This document shows positions 1 through 8,684 of a stretch of DNA of 64,000 nt, one piece after another (position 1 is the first letter of the stretch; every line of letters starts with the position of its first letter). The translations under genes and the position numbers were made by a program. Under the pieces are notes generated by a model that searched no databases, had not been told where the DNA came from, and saw nothing but the letters and a program-made list of their open reading frames with translations. Origin of the DNA: Deferrisoma camini S3R1 (GTDB taxonomy: Bacteria > Desulfobacterota > Deferrisomatia > Deferrisomatales > Deferrisomataceae); the NCBI RefSeq assembly GCF_000526155.1, contig NZ_JAFN01000001.1:2319014-2383013 (forward strand). Reading direction: 5' to 3'.

Positions 1-763
1 GAGTCTGCCCCCGGCCGAACACCGTGGCGTGCCCGATGCCACGGGAGGCCAGCTCGGCGGCCAGGTGACGGGCCTTCACGGCCCGGAACGCCCCGGCCCC
101 CATCCGCGCCGACCGACGGGTCTCGCGACCCGGGTGCTCCCGCCACAGGTACAGCACCCGGGGCACCTTGCCCACCCGGTATCCGAGGCGGTGCCACCGC
201 AGCAGGAGGTCCAGGTCTTCGGGGCCGTCTCCCTCCCACCACCCGCCACCCGCCACCAGGGCCTCCGTGCGGACCGCCAGGGTGGCATGGGTCACGGTGC
301 ACTCCACGTACCGCTCCCGCGCGATCTGCTGGGGAAGGACCAGACGGTTCTGCCACCGCAGGTACGAGGCCATGCGCTCCGACACCCGGACGACCGGGAA
401 CAGCCGCACCCGGCTCCCCACCGCTTGCCAGGAGGGGTTCCGGCCGAGGGCGTCCATCAACGCCTCCAACCGGTCGGGGTGGCACAGGTCGTCGGCGTCC
501 ATGCGGGCCACCACCGGCGCCGACACCTCCTCCAGGGCCCGGTTCAGGGCGGCCGCGACCCCCCGGCCGGGCCCGGGGACCAGGGTCAACCTCCGGTCGC
601 CCTCGGCCGCCCGGACCAGAACCTCGGCCGAGGCGTCGCGGCTGTGGTCGTCCACCGCGATCAGGCGCCAGTCGGGGAACCGCTGACGCCGCAGGCTCTC
701 CCAGGCCTGGGCGATCCACGGCCCGGCGTTCCGGAACGGCATGAGGATGTCCACGGCGGGCAC
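1..763 (-). CDS. Family 2 glycosyltransferase (3' end cut by window)
   Basis: This is a GT-A fold, family 2 glycosyltransferase of the cell-envelope or polysaccharide type, which transfers a sugar from a nucleotide-sugar donor. The translation begins VPAVDILMPFRNAG, the usual nucleotide-binding first strand. It continues with a VDDHSRDAS motif and MDADD, the DXD-like metal site. A later GDGPEDLDLLLRWHRLGY stretch matches the ED acceptor and base region. The start is GTG at 763 because a GGGGAAGG ribosome site lies 5 bases upstream; an in-frame ATG at 742 is the alternative. No stop is reached, so the C-terminus lies beyond position 1. Acceptor and donor cannot be read from the sequence. The gene diverges from the response regulator at 861. 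Confidence 0.85.
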   Translation of the reverse strand, partial: MPAVDILMPFRNAGPWIAQAWESLRRQRFPDWRLIAVDDHSRDASAEVLVRAAEGDRRLTLVPGPGRGVAAALNRALEEVSAPVVARMDADDLCHPDRLEALMDALGRNPSWQAVGSRVRLFPVVRVSERMASYLRWQNRLVLPQQIARERYVECTVTHATLAVRTEALVAGGGWWEGDGPEDLDLLLRWHRLGYRVGKVPRVLYLWREHPGRETRRSARMGAGAFRAVKARHLAAELASRGIGHATVFGRGQT

Positions 764-860
764 GCTTGCCTTCCCCAGGGGCTGTGGTAGCGTAGGGTCA
801 CGCGTTCGCCCGCGTCCGTGACGCGGGCGCGGGGGCACCGAGACGCGAGGGGGTGTGCGA

Positions 861-1853
861 ATGAGCGACACGATCCTGTACGTGGAGGACGAGCCCGGTC
901 TCGTCCGGCTGGCCGAGGCGGTGTTTCGGAAGATCGGTTTCGGGGGGCGCATCGTACCGGCCGGCAGCCTGGCCGAGGCCCGGCGCGCCCTGGCCAGGAT
1001 CCGCGAAGGCGGAGCCCTGCCCAAACTGGTGGTGACCGATCTCGGGCTCCCAGACGGCTCGGGGCTCGAACTGGTCCGCCAGATCAAGGAGGACCCGAGC
1101 CTGCGCGCCGTTCCCGTGGTCGTGCTGTCGGGCTCGGCCAGCCCCGAGACCGTGACCGAGGCGTACGCCCTGGGGGCCAACGCGTTTCTGTCGAAGACGC
1201 CCGCCGCCGGGGACCTCCTGTCGGCCATGGAGGGGCTGGTCCGGTGCTGGCTTCGGGAGGTGGAGCTGCCGAGCCCTCGGATCGGCGACCGGATCCAGTG
1301 GGACCTGACCCGGGCCGTGGGCTACGAGACCCGGGTGGCCCAGATCTATCTGGAGCTGGCCCGGCGGCTCCGGGCGGACCCCGCGGCCCTTCGGTTCTGG
1401 CTCGACCTGGCCCTGGCCGAGGGCAACCACGCCAACCTCCTTCGGTTCTTCGAGTCCCTGGTGGAAGCCTGCGACGCGCCCGCGCCCGTGCTCGACCGGC
1501 TCGAGGACCAGCTCGCCCAGGTGGAGACCTGCGTGGCCGGGATCGAGATGGGCCTCGGGGCCCGGCCCGAGATGGACCGGGACGGGGCCCTGGAGATCAC
1601 CCTGCGCATCGAGGAGTGCCCCAGCGAGGAACTGATCCTGGCCGGCCTCGGGATCCTCCTCCCCTGGGCGCCGGCGGCGGTGGCCACCCTGGCCGAGAGC
1701 TTGGCCGACCATGCGGCCCACATCGCGGACGGCGTCCGGAGGCTGACCCGGAGGCAGGACCTGTGGGCCCGGGCCCAGGCCTTCCTCACCCGGGCACGGA
1801 CCGTGCGGGACCGGTTCGCAACGGGACTGACCGACGCCCCCCCCGCTCCGTGA
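861..1853 (+). CDS. Response regulator with helical, ferritin-like C-terminal half
   Basis: This protein of 330 residues has an N-terminal CheY-like receiver domain at about 4-125. The acidic pair is in YVEDEP, the phosphoacceptor is Asp60 in VVTDLGLPDG, a Ser/Thr lies in VLSGSA and the conserved Lys is in FLSKTP. The remaining 200 residues are almost entirely helical and carry EGNHANLLRFFESL and a later EE/H-rich helix pair. This resembles the ferritin/rubrerythrin-like four-helix output seen in some Desulfobacterota regulators. It has no DNA-binding or GGDEF domain. ATG at 861 follows GAGGGGG by 7 bases; an in-frame GTG at 855 has a poorer spacing. No kinase is adjacent, so its partner is unknown. 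Confidence 0.8.
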   Translation: MSDTILYVEDEPGLVRLAEAVFRKIGFGGRIVPAGSLAEARRALARIREGGALPKLVVTDLGLPDGSGLELVRQIKEDPSLRAVPVVVLSGSASPETVTEAYALGANAFLSKTPAAGDLLSAMEGLVRCWLREVELPSPRIGDRIQWDLTRAVGYETRVAQIYLELARRLRADPAALRFWLDLALAEGNHANLLRFFESLVEACDAPAPVLDRLEDQLAQVETCVAGIEMGLGARPEMDRDGALEITLRIEECPSEELILAGLGILLPWAPAAVATLAESLADHAAHIADGVRRLTRRQDLWARAQAFLTRARTVRDRFATGLTDAPPAP

Positions 1854-1875
1854 GGCGACGGCAGCCCCCGCCGCC

Positions 1876-3210
1876 TCACCCCGCCAGATCGAGCCCCTCC
1901 ACGAGGACCGGCGGGGCCCCGAAGCCGCCGTGCGCCTCCAGGTCCGTGCCCACCACGGCCACCCGCAGCAGCAGCTCCCCCACGGTCCCCGACAGGGCCG
2001 CGCCGGTCACGGGATGGGCCGGCGTCCCCTCCTCGAACCAGACCCCCGAGCACCCCACGGAAAACTCGCCGGTGACCGGATCCGCCGTGTGCAGCCCCAG
2101 CACCTCGCGCACCCACAGCCCCCGGCCCGCCAGGGCCATGAGATCCGCGGCGCCGCCTCCATCGCCCGGGGCCCAGATCAGATTGGTCACGTCGGGCCGG
2201 GGGGGGACCGCCGCCCCCCCGGCCGCGTTGCCCGTGGAATCCCGCCCGGCCCGCCGACCGCTGGGCCGATCGTAGAGGAACCCCTTCAACACCCCTTGCT
2301 CGACCACCGCCGTGTTCTGCCGGGGCACCCCCTCCTCGTCCACCGGCCGGGTCTCGATCCCCCCAGGCCGGAGCCCCTCGTCCCGGATGGTGACCCCTCG
2401 GGCCGCCACCACCTCGCCTCGCTCCCGGAACAAGCCCAGCCCCTTCTCCACGGTCTCTCCGAGAAACGACGGGGCGAGAACGCCCAGGAGGTCCGCCGCG
2501 ACCCGAGCGTCGAGGATCAGGGGGAACCGGCCCGTGGGGGCCGGCCGGGCCCCCAGCAGCTCCACCGCCCGGTCCGCCGCGTCGGCCGCGAGACGCTCCG
2601 GTGCAATTTCGGCCCACTGCCGCACCTCGGCCGACGCCCACCCCGTCTGGGCCGTGCCCCCCTCGGCTGCGGACACCTCCAGGGAGGCGGAGGCCGAGGT
2701 CTCGACCCAGGCCACCTCCTCGGCCCGGTGGTTGCGGAGCATCCGGCGGATCACCACCGCCTCTGCCGAAGGCTTCCGCACGGAGACCACCCGACGGTCC
2801 CGGGCCCGGGCGGTGCGCTCCAGGGTCTGGACGACGCCGGCCAGGTCGGCGGCGGTGATCGCCTCCACCCGGGAGTCCCGGATCCCCAGGTCCCCCGACG
2901 GCGACGGCCCCAGGGCGCCTTCCAGGTCCGCGGCCGGAACCGGGTCCTGCGCCTCGGCGGCCTGGCGAGCCCACGCCACCAGCTCGCCGGCGTCCCACCG
3001 GGAACCCGGGCCGAGGGGCACGGCCGCGAACCCCACCCTACCGCCCCCCAGGTCCAGCCGCACCGACAGGTAGGACTCGCGCCACCGCTCCACGGCCGTC
3101 TCGCCGTCGCCGCCCTCGACCCGGATGCCCCGCTCCTCCCACACCGACGCCTGCCAGGGGCGGCCGGCCGCCGCCCGGGTCAGGGCCTCCCACAGGCCGG
3201 CGGGCGTCAC
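1876..3210 (-). CDS. TldD/PmbA (TldE)-family protein
   Basis: This protein of 444 residues belongs to the TldD/PmbA family, whose TldD/TldE complexes are metallopeptidases acting on modified peptides and unfolded proteins. The C-terminal half carries typical family stretches: PLILDARVAADLLGVLAPSF, FRERGEVVA, TRPVDEEGVPRQNT, GVLKGFLYD, and a final segment with GEFSVGCSGVWFEEG and PVTGAALSG. I find no HExxxH zinc motif, which points to the non-catalytic TldE/PmbA-like partner rather than TldD. The GTG start at 3210 overlaps the stop of the upstream acetyltransferase as GTGA, so it should be translationally coupled. It is the last gene of the nadK-recN-argA unit. No tldD partner is in the window. 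Confidence 0.85.
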   Translation of the reverse strand: MTPAGLWEALTRAAAGRPWQASVWEERGIRVEGGDGETAVERWRESYLSVRLDLGGGRVGFAAVPLGPGSRWDAGELVAWARQAAEAQDPVPAADLEGALGPSPSGDLGIRDSRVEAITAADLAGVVQTLERTARARDRRVVSVRKPSAEAVVIRRMLRNHRAEEVAWVETSASASLEVSAAEGGTAQTGWASAEVRQWAEIAPERLAADAADRAVELLGARPAPTGRFPLILDARVAADLLGVLAPSFLGETVEKGLGLFRERGEVVAARGVTIRDEGLRPGGIETRPVDEEGVPRQNTAVVEQGVLKGFLYDRPSGRRAGRDSTGNAAGGAAVPPRPDVTNLIWAPGDGGGAADLMALAGRGLWVREVLGLHTADPVTGEFSVGCSGVWFEEGTPAHPVTGAALSGTVGELLLRVAVVGTDLEAHGGFGAPPVLVEGLDLAG

Positions 3211-3671
3211 GGGCCCAGCTCCCGCATCACCGCCACCTCGTCGCACTCGGGGAACTTCGAGCAGTGGAGGCAGTCCTTCCAGACCTTGTGGGGGAGCTGG
3301 GACTTCTCCACCTCGTGGAAACCCATCTTGGCGAAGAACCCCGGCCGGTAGGTCAGGGCGAAGAGCCGCCGCAGCCCGAGGCACCGGGCCTGCTCCAGGC
3401 AGGCCTCCACGAGGCGGCGGCCGATGCCCCGGCCCTGGAGGTCCCGGCGCACGGCCAGGGAACGAACCTCCCCCAGGTCCACCCAGCAGATGTGCAGGGC
3501 CGACAGACCCACGATCTCGTCGCCGCGCCACGCCACCACGAAGTCCCGGAGGTTTTCGTACAGGTCCAGCCGGGACCGCGACAGGACCACCCCTTCCCGG
3601 GCGTAGTCGTCGAGGATGGCTTTCATGGCCTCCACGTCCTGGAGGCGGGCCGGGACCACGGTGATCGTCAC
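3207..3671 (-). CDS. argA: Short GNAT-type N-acetylglutamate synthase
   Basis: This is a stand-alone GNAT acetyltransferase of 154 residues. It closely resembles the short ArgA-type N-acetylglutamate synthases of Desulfobacterota, which make the first arginine-pathway intermediate from acetyl-CoA and glutamate. Visible signatures are RPx-like YENLRDFVVA, the strand SALHICWVDLGEVRSLAV, and the acetyl-CoA loop RDLQGRGIGRRLV. The C-terminal FFAKMGFHEVEKSQLPHKVW and DCLHCSKFPECDE are also seen, with four cysteines possibly binding a metal. The GTG start at 3671 overlaps recN's stop (GTGA), and its own stop overlaps the next gene the same way. It lacks the amino-acid kinase domain of classical ArgA. 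Another small-molecule acetyltransferase role is possible. Confidence 0.8.
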   Translation of the reverse strand: MTITVVPARLQDVEAMKAILDDYAREGVVLSRSRLDLYENLRDFVVAWRGDEIVGLSALHICWVDLGEVRSLAVRRDLQGRGIGRRLVEACLEQARCLGLRRLFALTYRPGFFAKMGFHEVEKSQLPHKVWKDCLHCSKFPECDEVAVMRELGP

Positions 3672-5344
3672 GACGCAAACCTTTCCACCAGTTCCTGCGC
3701 GTGGCGCAGGGAGGTTTCGGTCACATGGCGCCCGCCGAGCATGCGGGCCAGCTCCTCCAACCGGTCCCGCCCGACCAGGGGGCGCACCCGGGTCACGGTC
3801 CGGCCGACGGAGACCTCCTTCTCCACCCTCAGGTGGCCGGTGGCCCGGGCCGCGATCTGGGGCAGGTGGGTGATGCACAGCACCTGGCCGTGCTCGGCCA
3901 GCCGGGCCAGGCGTTCGGCCACGGCGTCGGCCGTGGCCCCTCCGATGCCGGCGTCCACCTCGTCGAACACCAGGGTGCCCACCCCCCGGTCCCGCAACGC
4001 GTTCTTCAGGGCCAGCAGAAGCCGGGACAGCTCCCCCCCCGAAGCCACCCGGGCCAGGGGCCGGGCCGGCTCCCCGGGGTTCGCGGCCAGAAGGAACCGC
4101 ACCCGGTCCCCGCCCCGGGGGCCCGGCTCCACCGGCTCGAGCTCCACCCGGAACCGCGCCCGGCCCATGGCCAGGGCGGCCAGCTCCTCGGCCATCCGGG
4201 TCTCCAGGGCCCGGGCCGCCCCCTCGCGAAAGGCCCGCACGGCGGCCACGGCCCGCTCCAGCGCACCCCGGGCGGACTCCAGGTCCCGGCGCGCGGTCTC
4301 CAGGTTCCACTCCAGGGCCTCGATCTCGGCCAGCTCGGCCTCCATGGCCCCCAGCCGCGCCAGCACCGTGTCCACGCCGGCCCCGTGCTTGCGTTCCAGG
4401 CGGCGGATCGTTTCCATGCGCGCCTCGACCGCCTCGAGCCGAGCCGGGTCCGCCTCCACCGCCCCCAGGCGGCGGCGAACCCGCAACGCGGCCTCGTCCA
4501 CCAATGCGGCGGCCTCGGCCACCAGGTCCAAGATCTCGCCGGCCCCCTCGTCCCAGGCCCTGGCCCCCTCCAGCTCCCGCTGGGCCCGGCCCAGCCGGGC
4601 CAGGGCCGCGGTCTCGGCCGCGTACAGCTCGGCCTCCGCCCGGCCGTAAGCCTCCCGGAGACGCTCCGCGTGGGCCAGGAGGTCTCGCTCGGCCCGCAGC
4701 CGCTCGTCCTCGCCGGGCTCCAGGCCGGCCGCGCGGATCTCCTCGATCTGGAACCGAAGGAACTCGGCCCGCTCGCGTCCCTCCCGCTCCAGCCGCTTCA
4801 GCCGGTCCACCTCGGCCCGAGCCGCCTGCCACGCGCGGTACGACTCCTGACATGCGCCCAGGGCCGTCCGGCCCTCGGGCCCCAGGGCCCCGTCCAGGAG
4901 CCGGCCGTGTTCGTCCTCCCGGAGCAGGGCCTGGTGCTGGTGCTGGCTCGACACCTCCACCAGGTGGGCGCCCAGCCGGGCCAGCACCCCGAGGGGGACC
5001 AGCGCCCCGTTCACGTGTGCCCGGCTGCGGCCGTCCCCGGTCAGGGTGCGGCTCACGATCAGGGGCTCGTCGGGGTCCCACGGAATCCCGGCCTCCTCCA
5101 GGATCGACCCCGCCGCCTCGCGGGCAGGGCCCTCGGGCGAGAACACCCCCTCGACCCGGGCCTGGGCCGCCCCGGCCCGAACCCAGTCCCTGCGGGCCCT
5201 CTCGCCCAGCAGGAGCCCCAAGGCCTGGAGCAGCAGCGACTTGCCGGCCCCGGTCTCGCCGGTGAGCACGGTGAAGCCGGGGGAAAGCTCCAGCTCCAGC
5301 TCGTCCACCAGGGCGAAGTCGCGGATCCGCACCCACTCGATCAC
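3668..5344 (-). CDS. recN: DNA repair protein RecN
   Basis: RecN is an SMC-like ATPase of double-strand-break repair, and this copy has 558 residues, the normal family length. The N-terminus has the Walker A GETGAGKS at about 29-36 and VSSQHQHQ, the RecN Q-loop region. The middle is a long coiled coil. The C-terminal lobe has the ABC signature ASGGELSRLLLALK, Walker B TLVFDEVDAGIGG and the ITHLPQIAA switch. The GTG start at 5344 overlaps the nadK stop (GTGA). It sits second in a four-gene unit that is translationally coupled throughout. I see no SOS box close by, so regulation would follow the nadK promoter. Confidence 0.95.
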   Translation of the reverse strand: MIEWVRIRDFALVDELELELSPGFTVLTGETGAGKSLLLQALGLLLGERARRDWVRAGAAQARVEGVFSPEGPAREAAGSILEEAGIPWDPDEPLIVSRTLTGDGRSRAHVNGALVPLGVLARLGAHLVEVSSQHQHQALLREDEHGRLLDGALGPEGRTALGACQESYRAWQAARAEVDRLKRLEREGRERAEFLRFQIEEIRAAGLEPGEDERLRAERDLLAHAERLREAYGRAEAELYAAETAALARLGRAQRELEGARAWDEGAGEILDLVAEAAALVDEAALRVRRRLGAVEADPARLEAVEARMETIRRLERKHGAGVDTVLARLGAMEAELAEIEALEWNLETARRDLESARGALERAVAAVRAFREGAARALETRMAEELAALAMGRARFRVELEPVEPGPRGGDRVRFLLAANPGEPARPLARVASGGELSRLLLALKNALRDRGVGTLVFDEVDAGIGGATADAVAERLARLAEHGQVLCITHLPQIAARATGHLRVEKEVSVGRTVTRVRPLVGRDRLEELARMLGGRHVTETSLRHAQELVERFAS

Positions 5345-6186
5345 CGCCCCTCCTCCAGCACGGGGAAGCCTCCCCACATGAGCTTGGTGCGCACGACCCG
5401 GTAGTAGTCCCGCTCGGCCGAGCGCACCAGCAGCACCCGGCTTTCGCCCCGCACCACCGTCACCCGGTCCCCCTCGTCCAGCTCCATGCCCTCCTGCCCG
5501 TCCAGGGTCAGGAACACCTCCCCGTTCTTCGAGGCCAGCCGCACCTCCACCCGGCAGGTGTCCGGCAGCAGGATCGGCCGTTGGGTGAGGGTGTGGGGAC
5601 AGATCGGCGAGAGGACCAGGGCGGGCACCTGGGGCTGCACGATCGGTCCCCCGGCCGAGAGGCTGTACGCCGTGGATCCGGTGGGGGTGGCCACGATCAG
5701 CCCGTCGCCCCGGTAGTTGGTGAGGTACGCCCCGTCCACGCGGACCTCGAGATCGCTGATCCGCGCCAGGGCCCCCTTGTTGAACACCACGTCGTTCAGG
5801 ACCCGGAACCGCTGGACCACCCGGCCCTGCCGCACCACCTCCCCCTCCAGGGTGGTGCGCGGATCCACGGTCCAGCCCTCCTTCCGGATCCGCTCCAGCG
5901 TGGAGAACAGCTCGGCCACGGGGATCTCGGTCAGGAACCCCAGGAACCCGATGTTCACACCCAGGATCGGGATCTCGCGGCCGCCCAGGGCCCGCACCGC
6001 CGCAAGGAGCGTCCCGTCGCCCCCCAGCACCACCACCAGGTCCGCCGGCTCCGGGGCCCGGCCGAAACGACCGTCTTCCAGCACCCGGACCCCCCGGGCC
6101 CGGGCCCACCGCCGCAGGTCCTCGGCGGCCCGGTCGGCCTCGGGGGAGCTGCGCTTACGGAACACGGACAACACGCGAAGGGGCAA
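5341..6186 (-). CDS. nadK: NAD kinase
   Basis: NadK phosphorylates NAD to NADP in the cytoplasm. This protein of 281 residues has the diagnostic GGDGT motif at 55-59 and the NE/D region VLNDVVFNKG. It also has the second substrate loop TPTGSTAYSLSAGGPIV and the family ending with LDGQEG. The best start is TTG at 6186, with CCGGAG 8 bases upstream; a GTG 12 bases further in is the alternative. It heads the operon nadK-recN-argA-pmbA, in which each stop overlaps the next start by four bases. Pairing nadK with recN is common in bacteria, including Firmicutes and Desulfobacterota. The 5' flank is a short repeat-rich spacer. Confidence 0.95.
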   Translation of the reverse strand: MPLRVLSVFRKRSSPEADRAAEDLRRWARARGVRVLEDGRFGRAPEPADLVVVLGGDGTLLAAVRALGGREIPILGVNIGFLGFLTEIPVAELFSTLERIRKEGWTVDPRTTLEGEVVRQGRVVQRFRVLNDVVFNKGALARISDLEVRVDGAYLTNYRGDGLIVATPTGSTAYSLSAGGPIVQPQVPALVLSPICPHTLTQRPILLPDTCRVEVRLASKNGEVFLTLDGQEGMELDEGDRVTVVRGESRVLLVRSAERDYYRVVRTKLMWGGFPVLEEGR

Positions 6187-6337
6187 ACGATCGGCTCCGG
6201 AAACGTGGGGACGTCAGGACGTTATGACGTTGGAACGTTGGGAGGCTAGGACGTTGGGACGCTTCGCGTCTGCTGGGCGGCTTCCAGCCCTCTGGCTTCC
6301 TAGCCTTCTAGCTTTCCAGCCGGTATTCTAACAAACC
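6187..6337. repeat. Octad-array intergenic repeat between nadK and rarA
   Basis: This spacer between the divergent nadK and rarA genes is built of short degenerate repeats. The left part repeats GGACGTT-like words; the right part, from about 6279, is a tandem series of octads ending in CTAGC, TTCTAGC and TTCCAGC. GGCTAGG near 6244 and CCTAGCC near 6299 form an inverted pair. It looks like a remnant of the octad module of the dispersed repeat family described in the findings. Promoters for both genes must lie here but I cannot place them reliably. Confidence 0.5.
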
Positions 6338-7672
6338 ATGAACCCACGGGAAACGAAGCACCGTGCCCCCCTGGCCGAGCGGATGCGGCCCCGGACCCTC
6401 GATGAGGTGGTGGGGCAGGACCACCTGCTGGGCCCGGGCCGCCCCCTGCGCACGGCGGTGGAGTCGGGGGCGCTGCCGTCCCTGCTGCTATGGGGGCCCC
6501 CGGGCAGCGGAAAGACCACCCTGGCCCATCTGCTGGCGCGGCTGGCCGGATACCGGCTCGAGACCCTGTCGGCCGTGGAGAGCGGGGTCAAACAGGTTCG
6601 GGAGGTGGTGGCCCGGGCCCAGCAGGCCCGCGGAGCGGGGGGGGCCACCCTGCTCTTTCTCGACGAGATCCACCGGTTCAACAAGGCCCAGCAGGACGCC
6701 CTGCTGCCTCACGTCGAGGCCGGCACCATCACCCTGGTGGGGGCCACCACCGAGAACCCCTCGTTCCAGGTGGTCTCGCCCCTGCTGTCGAGGATGCTGG
6801 TGGTGCGGCTCGAGCCCCTCGAAGACGAGGCGGTGCGGGCGATCGTGCGCCGGGCCCTCGAGGACCCCCAACGGGGGCTGCCCGGCGTGACCCTGGAGGA
6901 CGAGGCCGAACGCCTGCTGCTGCGGGCCGCCCAGGGGGATGCCCGCCGGGCCCTCAATCTGCTGGAGGCGGCGGCGGTCGCCGCCCCCCGGGCCGCCGAC
7001 GGCGGGACCACCGTGACCCGGGAGGTGCTGGCCCAGATCCTCCAGAGCCCGACCCTGTACCACGACACCCGGGGCGACTGGCACTACGACGTGGTGAGCG
7101 CCCTCATCAAGAGCCTTCGGGGCTCGGACCCGGACGCCGCCCTGTACTGGCTGGCCCGCATGGTCGAGGCCGGGGAGGATCCCTTGTTCATCGCCCGCCG
7201 GCTCGTGATCTTCGCCAGCGAGGACGTGGGCAACGCCGACCCCGAGGCCCTCCGGATCGCCCTGGCCGCAAAGGATGCCGTGCACTTCGTGGGCATGCCC
7301 GAGGGATGGATCCCCCTGGCCCAGGCCACCGTGTACCTGGCCACGGCTCCCAAGTCCAACGCCTCCTACGCAGCCTACCTGCGGGCCCGCAAGGACGTGC
7401 GGGAGCACGGCAACCTCCCGGTGCCCTTGCACCTGCGCAACGCCCCCACCCGGCTGGCCCGAGAGATGGGCCACGGCCGCGACTACCTCTACCCCCACGA
7501 CCACCCCGACGCCGTGGTGGCCCAGACCTATCTGCCCGATGCCCTGGCGGGCCGGAGGTACTTCCGGCCCGGCCGGTTCGGGTTCGAGCGCGAGATCGCC
7601 AAACGGCTGGCCTGGTGGGAGCGAAAGCGGGCCGAGCAACGGGAGCGAGACCCAGAGGAGGAGCACCGATGA
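6338..7672 (+). CDS. rarA: Replication-associated recombination protein A
   Basis: RarA (MgsA) is a clamp-loader-like AAA+ ATPase acting at stalled replication forks. It has 444 residues with Walker A GPPGSGKTT at 53-61 and Walker B LLFLDEIHRFNKAQQDALLPHVE. Sensor 1 is in VGATTENPSFQ, followed by the family's arginine finger LLSRMLVV. The C-terminal oligomerisation region carries KSLRGSDPDAALYWLARM, EDVGNADP and YLATAPKSNASY, all hallmark RarA segments. ATG at 6338 begins MNPRETKHRAPLAERMRPRTLDE, the normal N-terminus. Its TGA overlaps the ATG of the Usp gene (ATGA), so the two are coupled. Confidence 0.96.
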   Translation: MNPRETKHRAPLAERMRPRTLDEVVGQDHLLGPGRPLRTAVESGALPSLLLWGPPGSGKTTLAHLLARLAGYRLETLSAVESGVKQVREVVARAQQARGAGGATLLFLDEIHRFNKAQQDALLPHVEAGTITLVGATTENPSFQVVSPLLSRMLVVRLEPLEDEAVRAIVRRALEDPQRGLPGVTLEDEAERLLLRAAQGDARRALNLLEAAAVAAPRAADGGTTVTREVLAQILQSPTLYHDTRGDWHYDVVSALIKSLRGSDPDAALYWLARMVEAGEDPLFIARRLVIFASEDVGNADPEALRIALAAKDAVHFVGMPEGWIPLAQATVYLATAPKSNASYAAYLRARKDVREHGNLPVPLHLRNAPTRLAREMGHGRDYLYPHDHPDAVVAQTYLPDALAGRRYFRPGRFGFEREIAKRLAWWERKRAEQRERDPEEEHR

Positions 7673-8169
7673 GCCGACCGGAACCCGCCCCCGAAAGGGG
7701 CACGCCCGAGCGCGGCACCACCTTCCGACGGATCGTGGCCACCACCGACTTCACCCCCGGGTCCAAGCGGGCCTTCCGGCGGGCCCTGACCCTGGCCCGG
7801 GACCTGGGGGCCGAGCTCCACCTGCTCCACGTGGCCTGCCAGCCCAACCTGAGATCCGTGTTCTTCGTGCGGGTGAGCGGGGATGCGATGGAGCGCCTGT
7901 GCGCCCGGGCCCGTCAGCGGGCCCGGCGGCGCATGGAGGACTTCCTGCGGGGGGAGGATCTGGAAGGGGTTCGCCTGGTCCCCCACGTGGTCACCGGTCA
8001 CCCGGCCCGGGAGATCGTGGGGTATGCCGAACGGGTGGGCGCCGACCTCATCGTGGTCGGCGAGCGACCGGAGAGCCGGAGCCAGCACCTGCTCCAGCAC
8101 GTGGCGTTCGAGAGCGTGGGGGAGCGGGTCCGGCGCACCGCGCCGTGCTCGGTGCTCACGGTGCGCTGA
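7669..8169 (+). CDS. Universal stress protein (UspA) family
   Basis: This single-domain Usp protein has 166 residues. After a leader of about 20 residues it has FRRIVATTDFTPGSKRAFRRAL, the first strand with the conserved Asp. It then has LHLLHVA and the C-terminal nucleotide-loop region ADLIVVGERPESRSQHLLQHVAFESVGERVRRTAPCSVLTVR. The loop diverges from the usual GxxGxxxxxxGS by lacking the first glycines, so ATP binding is uncertain. The ATG overlaps rarA's stop and follows GAGGAGGAG at good spacing. It converges on csrA with a gap of only three bases. The function is a general stress role known for the family; the specific stimulus is unknown. Confidence 0.88.
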   Translation: MSRPEPAPERGTPERGTTFRRIVATTDFTPGSKRAFRRALTLARDLGAELHLLHVACQPNLRSVFFVRVSGDAMERLCARARQRARRRMEDFLRGEDLEGVRLVPHVVTGHPAREIVGYAERVGADLIVVGERPESRSQHLLQHVAFESVGERVRRTAPCSVLTVR

Positions 8170-8172
8170 GGA

Positions 8173-8406
8173 TCACCCCTTCTTCCGCAGCAGATCCTTG
8201 AGGCGGTCCACGTCCAGCGTGGGCGCGCGGGTGGCGGCCACGTTCTCCCTGCGAATCTCCTCGTAGATCTCCTTGCGGTGGACGGGGATCTCCCGGGGAG
8301 CCTGGATGCCCAGCTTCACGGCCCCGCCGTCGATGCCGAGCACCTTCACCTCGATCGTGTCCCCGATCATGATGGATTCGTCAACCTTCCGTGTCAGAAC
8401 CAGCAT
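8173..8406 (-). CDS. csrA: Carbon storage regulator CsrA
   Basis: CsrA is a small RNA-binding dimer that represses or stabilises mRNAs carrying GGA motifs. The protein is 77 residues. It begins [16 protein letters not shown] and continues with [34 protein letters not shown], matching the family closely, including the RNA-contacting [12 protein letters not shown]. The last 15 residues form a longer, basic tail than in E. coli. It is not next to fliW or flagellar genes, its usual partners. A good vegetative promoter lies upstream at 8454-8483. Its own leader around 8410-8430 carries GGG and GGAA words but no clear CsrA hairpin. Confidence 0.96.
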   Translation of the reverse strand: MLVLTRKVDESIMIGDTIEVKVLGIDGGAVKLGIQAPREIPVHRKEIYEEIRRENVAATRAPTLDVDRLKDLLRKKG

Positions 8407-8453
8407 CCCGACCCCCTGAACCCCGAAAGAGAGATAGGAAACGGATGGACCGG

Positions 8454-8483
8454 ACTATACCCCCGTTTCCCAACCCCTTTCAA
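8454..8483 (-). promoter_or_regulatory. Sigma-70-type promoter of csrA
   Basis: On the minus strand, TTGAAA (8483-8478) and TATAGT (8459-8454) are separated by 18 bases, about 50 bases upstream of the csrA ATG. It is one of the closest consensus matches in the window. Confidence 0.65.
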
Positions 8484-8627
8484 GAAAGTGCTACCGTTTG
8501 GGGACACCTTCCGGACGACCTCGGTCGTCGGTCGGGGCGGCTCGCAAGCCCCGCCAAAACCTCGGGGGCACGGAGCCTGATGGAACGACGGGCGCCCCCG
8601 GGCCCGCAGCAGGGGCTGCGGCGCGGG

Positions 8628-8656
8628 TTGTGTTCGCGGCTTGGAGCTCGTAGAAT
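8628..8656 (+). promoter_or_regulatory. Sigma-70-type promoter of DUF882 gene
   Basis: TTGTGT at 8628-8633 and TAGAAT at 8651-8656 are 17 bases apart. They lie about 30 bases before the GTG start at 8685, with the Shine-Dalgarno GGAAAGGAGG between. Confidence 0.5.
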
Positions 8657-8684
8657 CCGCGGCCGCCGGGGGAAAGGAGGCCGA

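Noticed and set aside
809-827. CCCGCGTC-CGT-GACGCGGG hairpin between the glycosyltransferase and response regulator
   Set aside because: It is a perfect 8-bp stem, but it has no T tract and lies upstream of both divergent genes, so it is not a terminator. I could not assign a role and such stems are frequent at this GC content.
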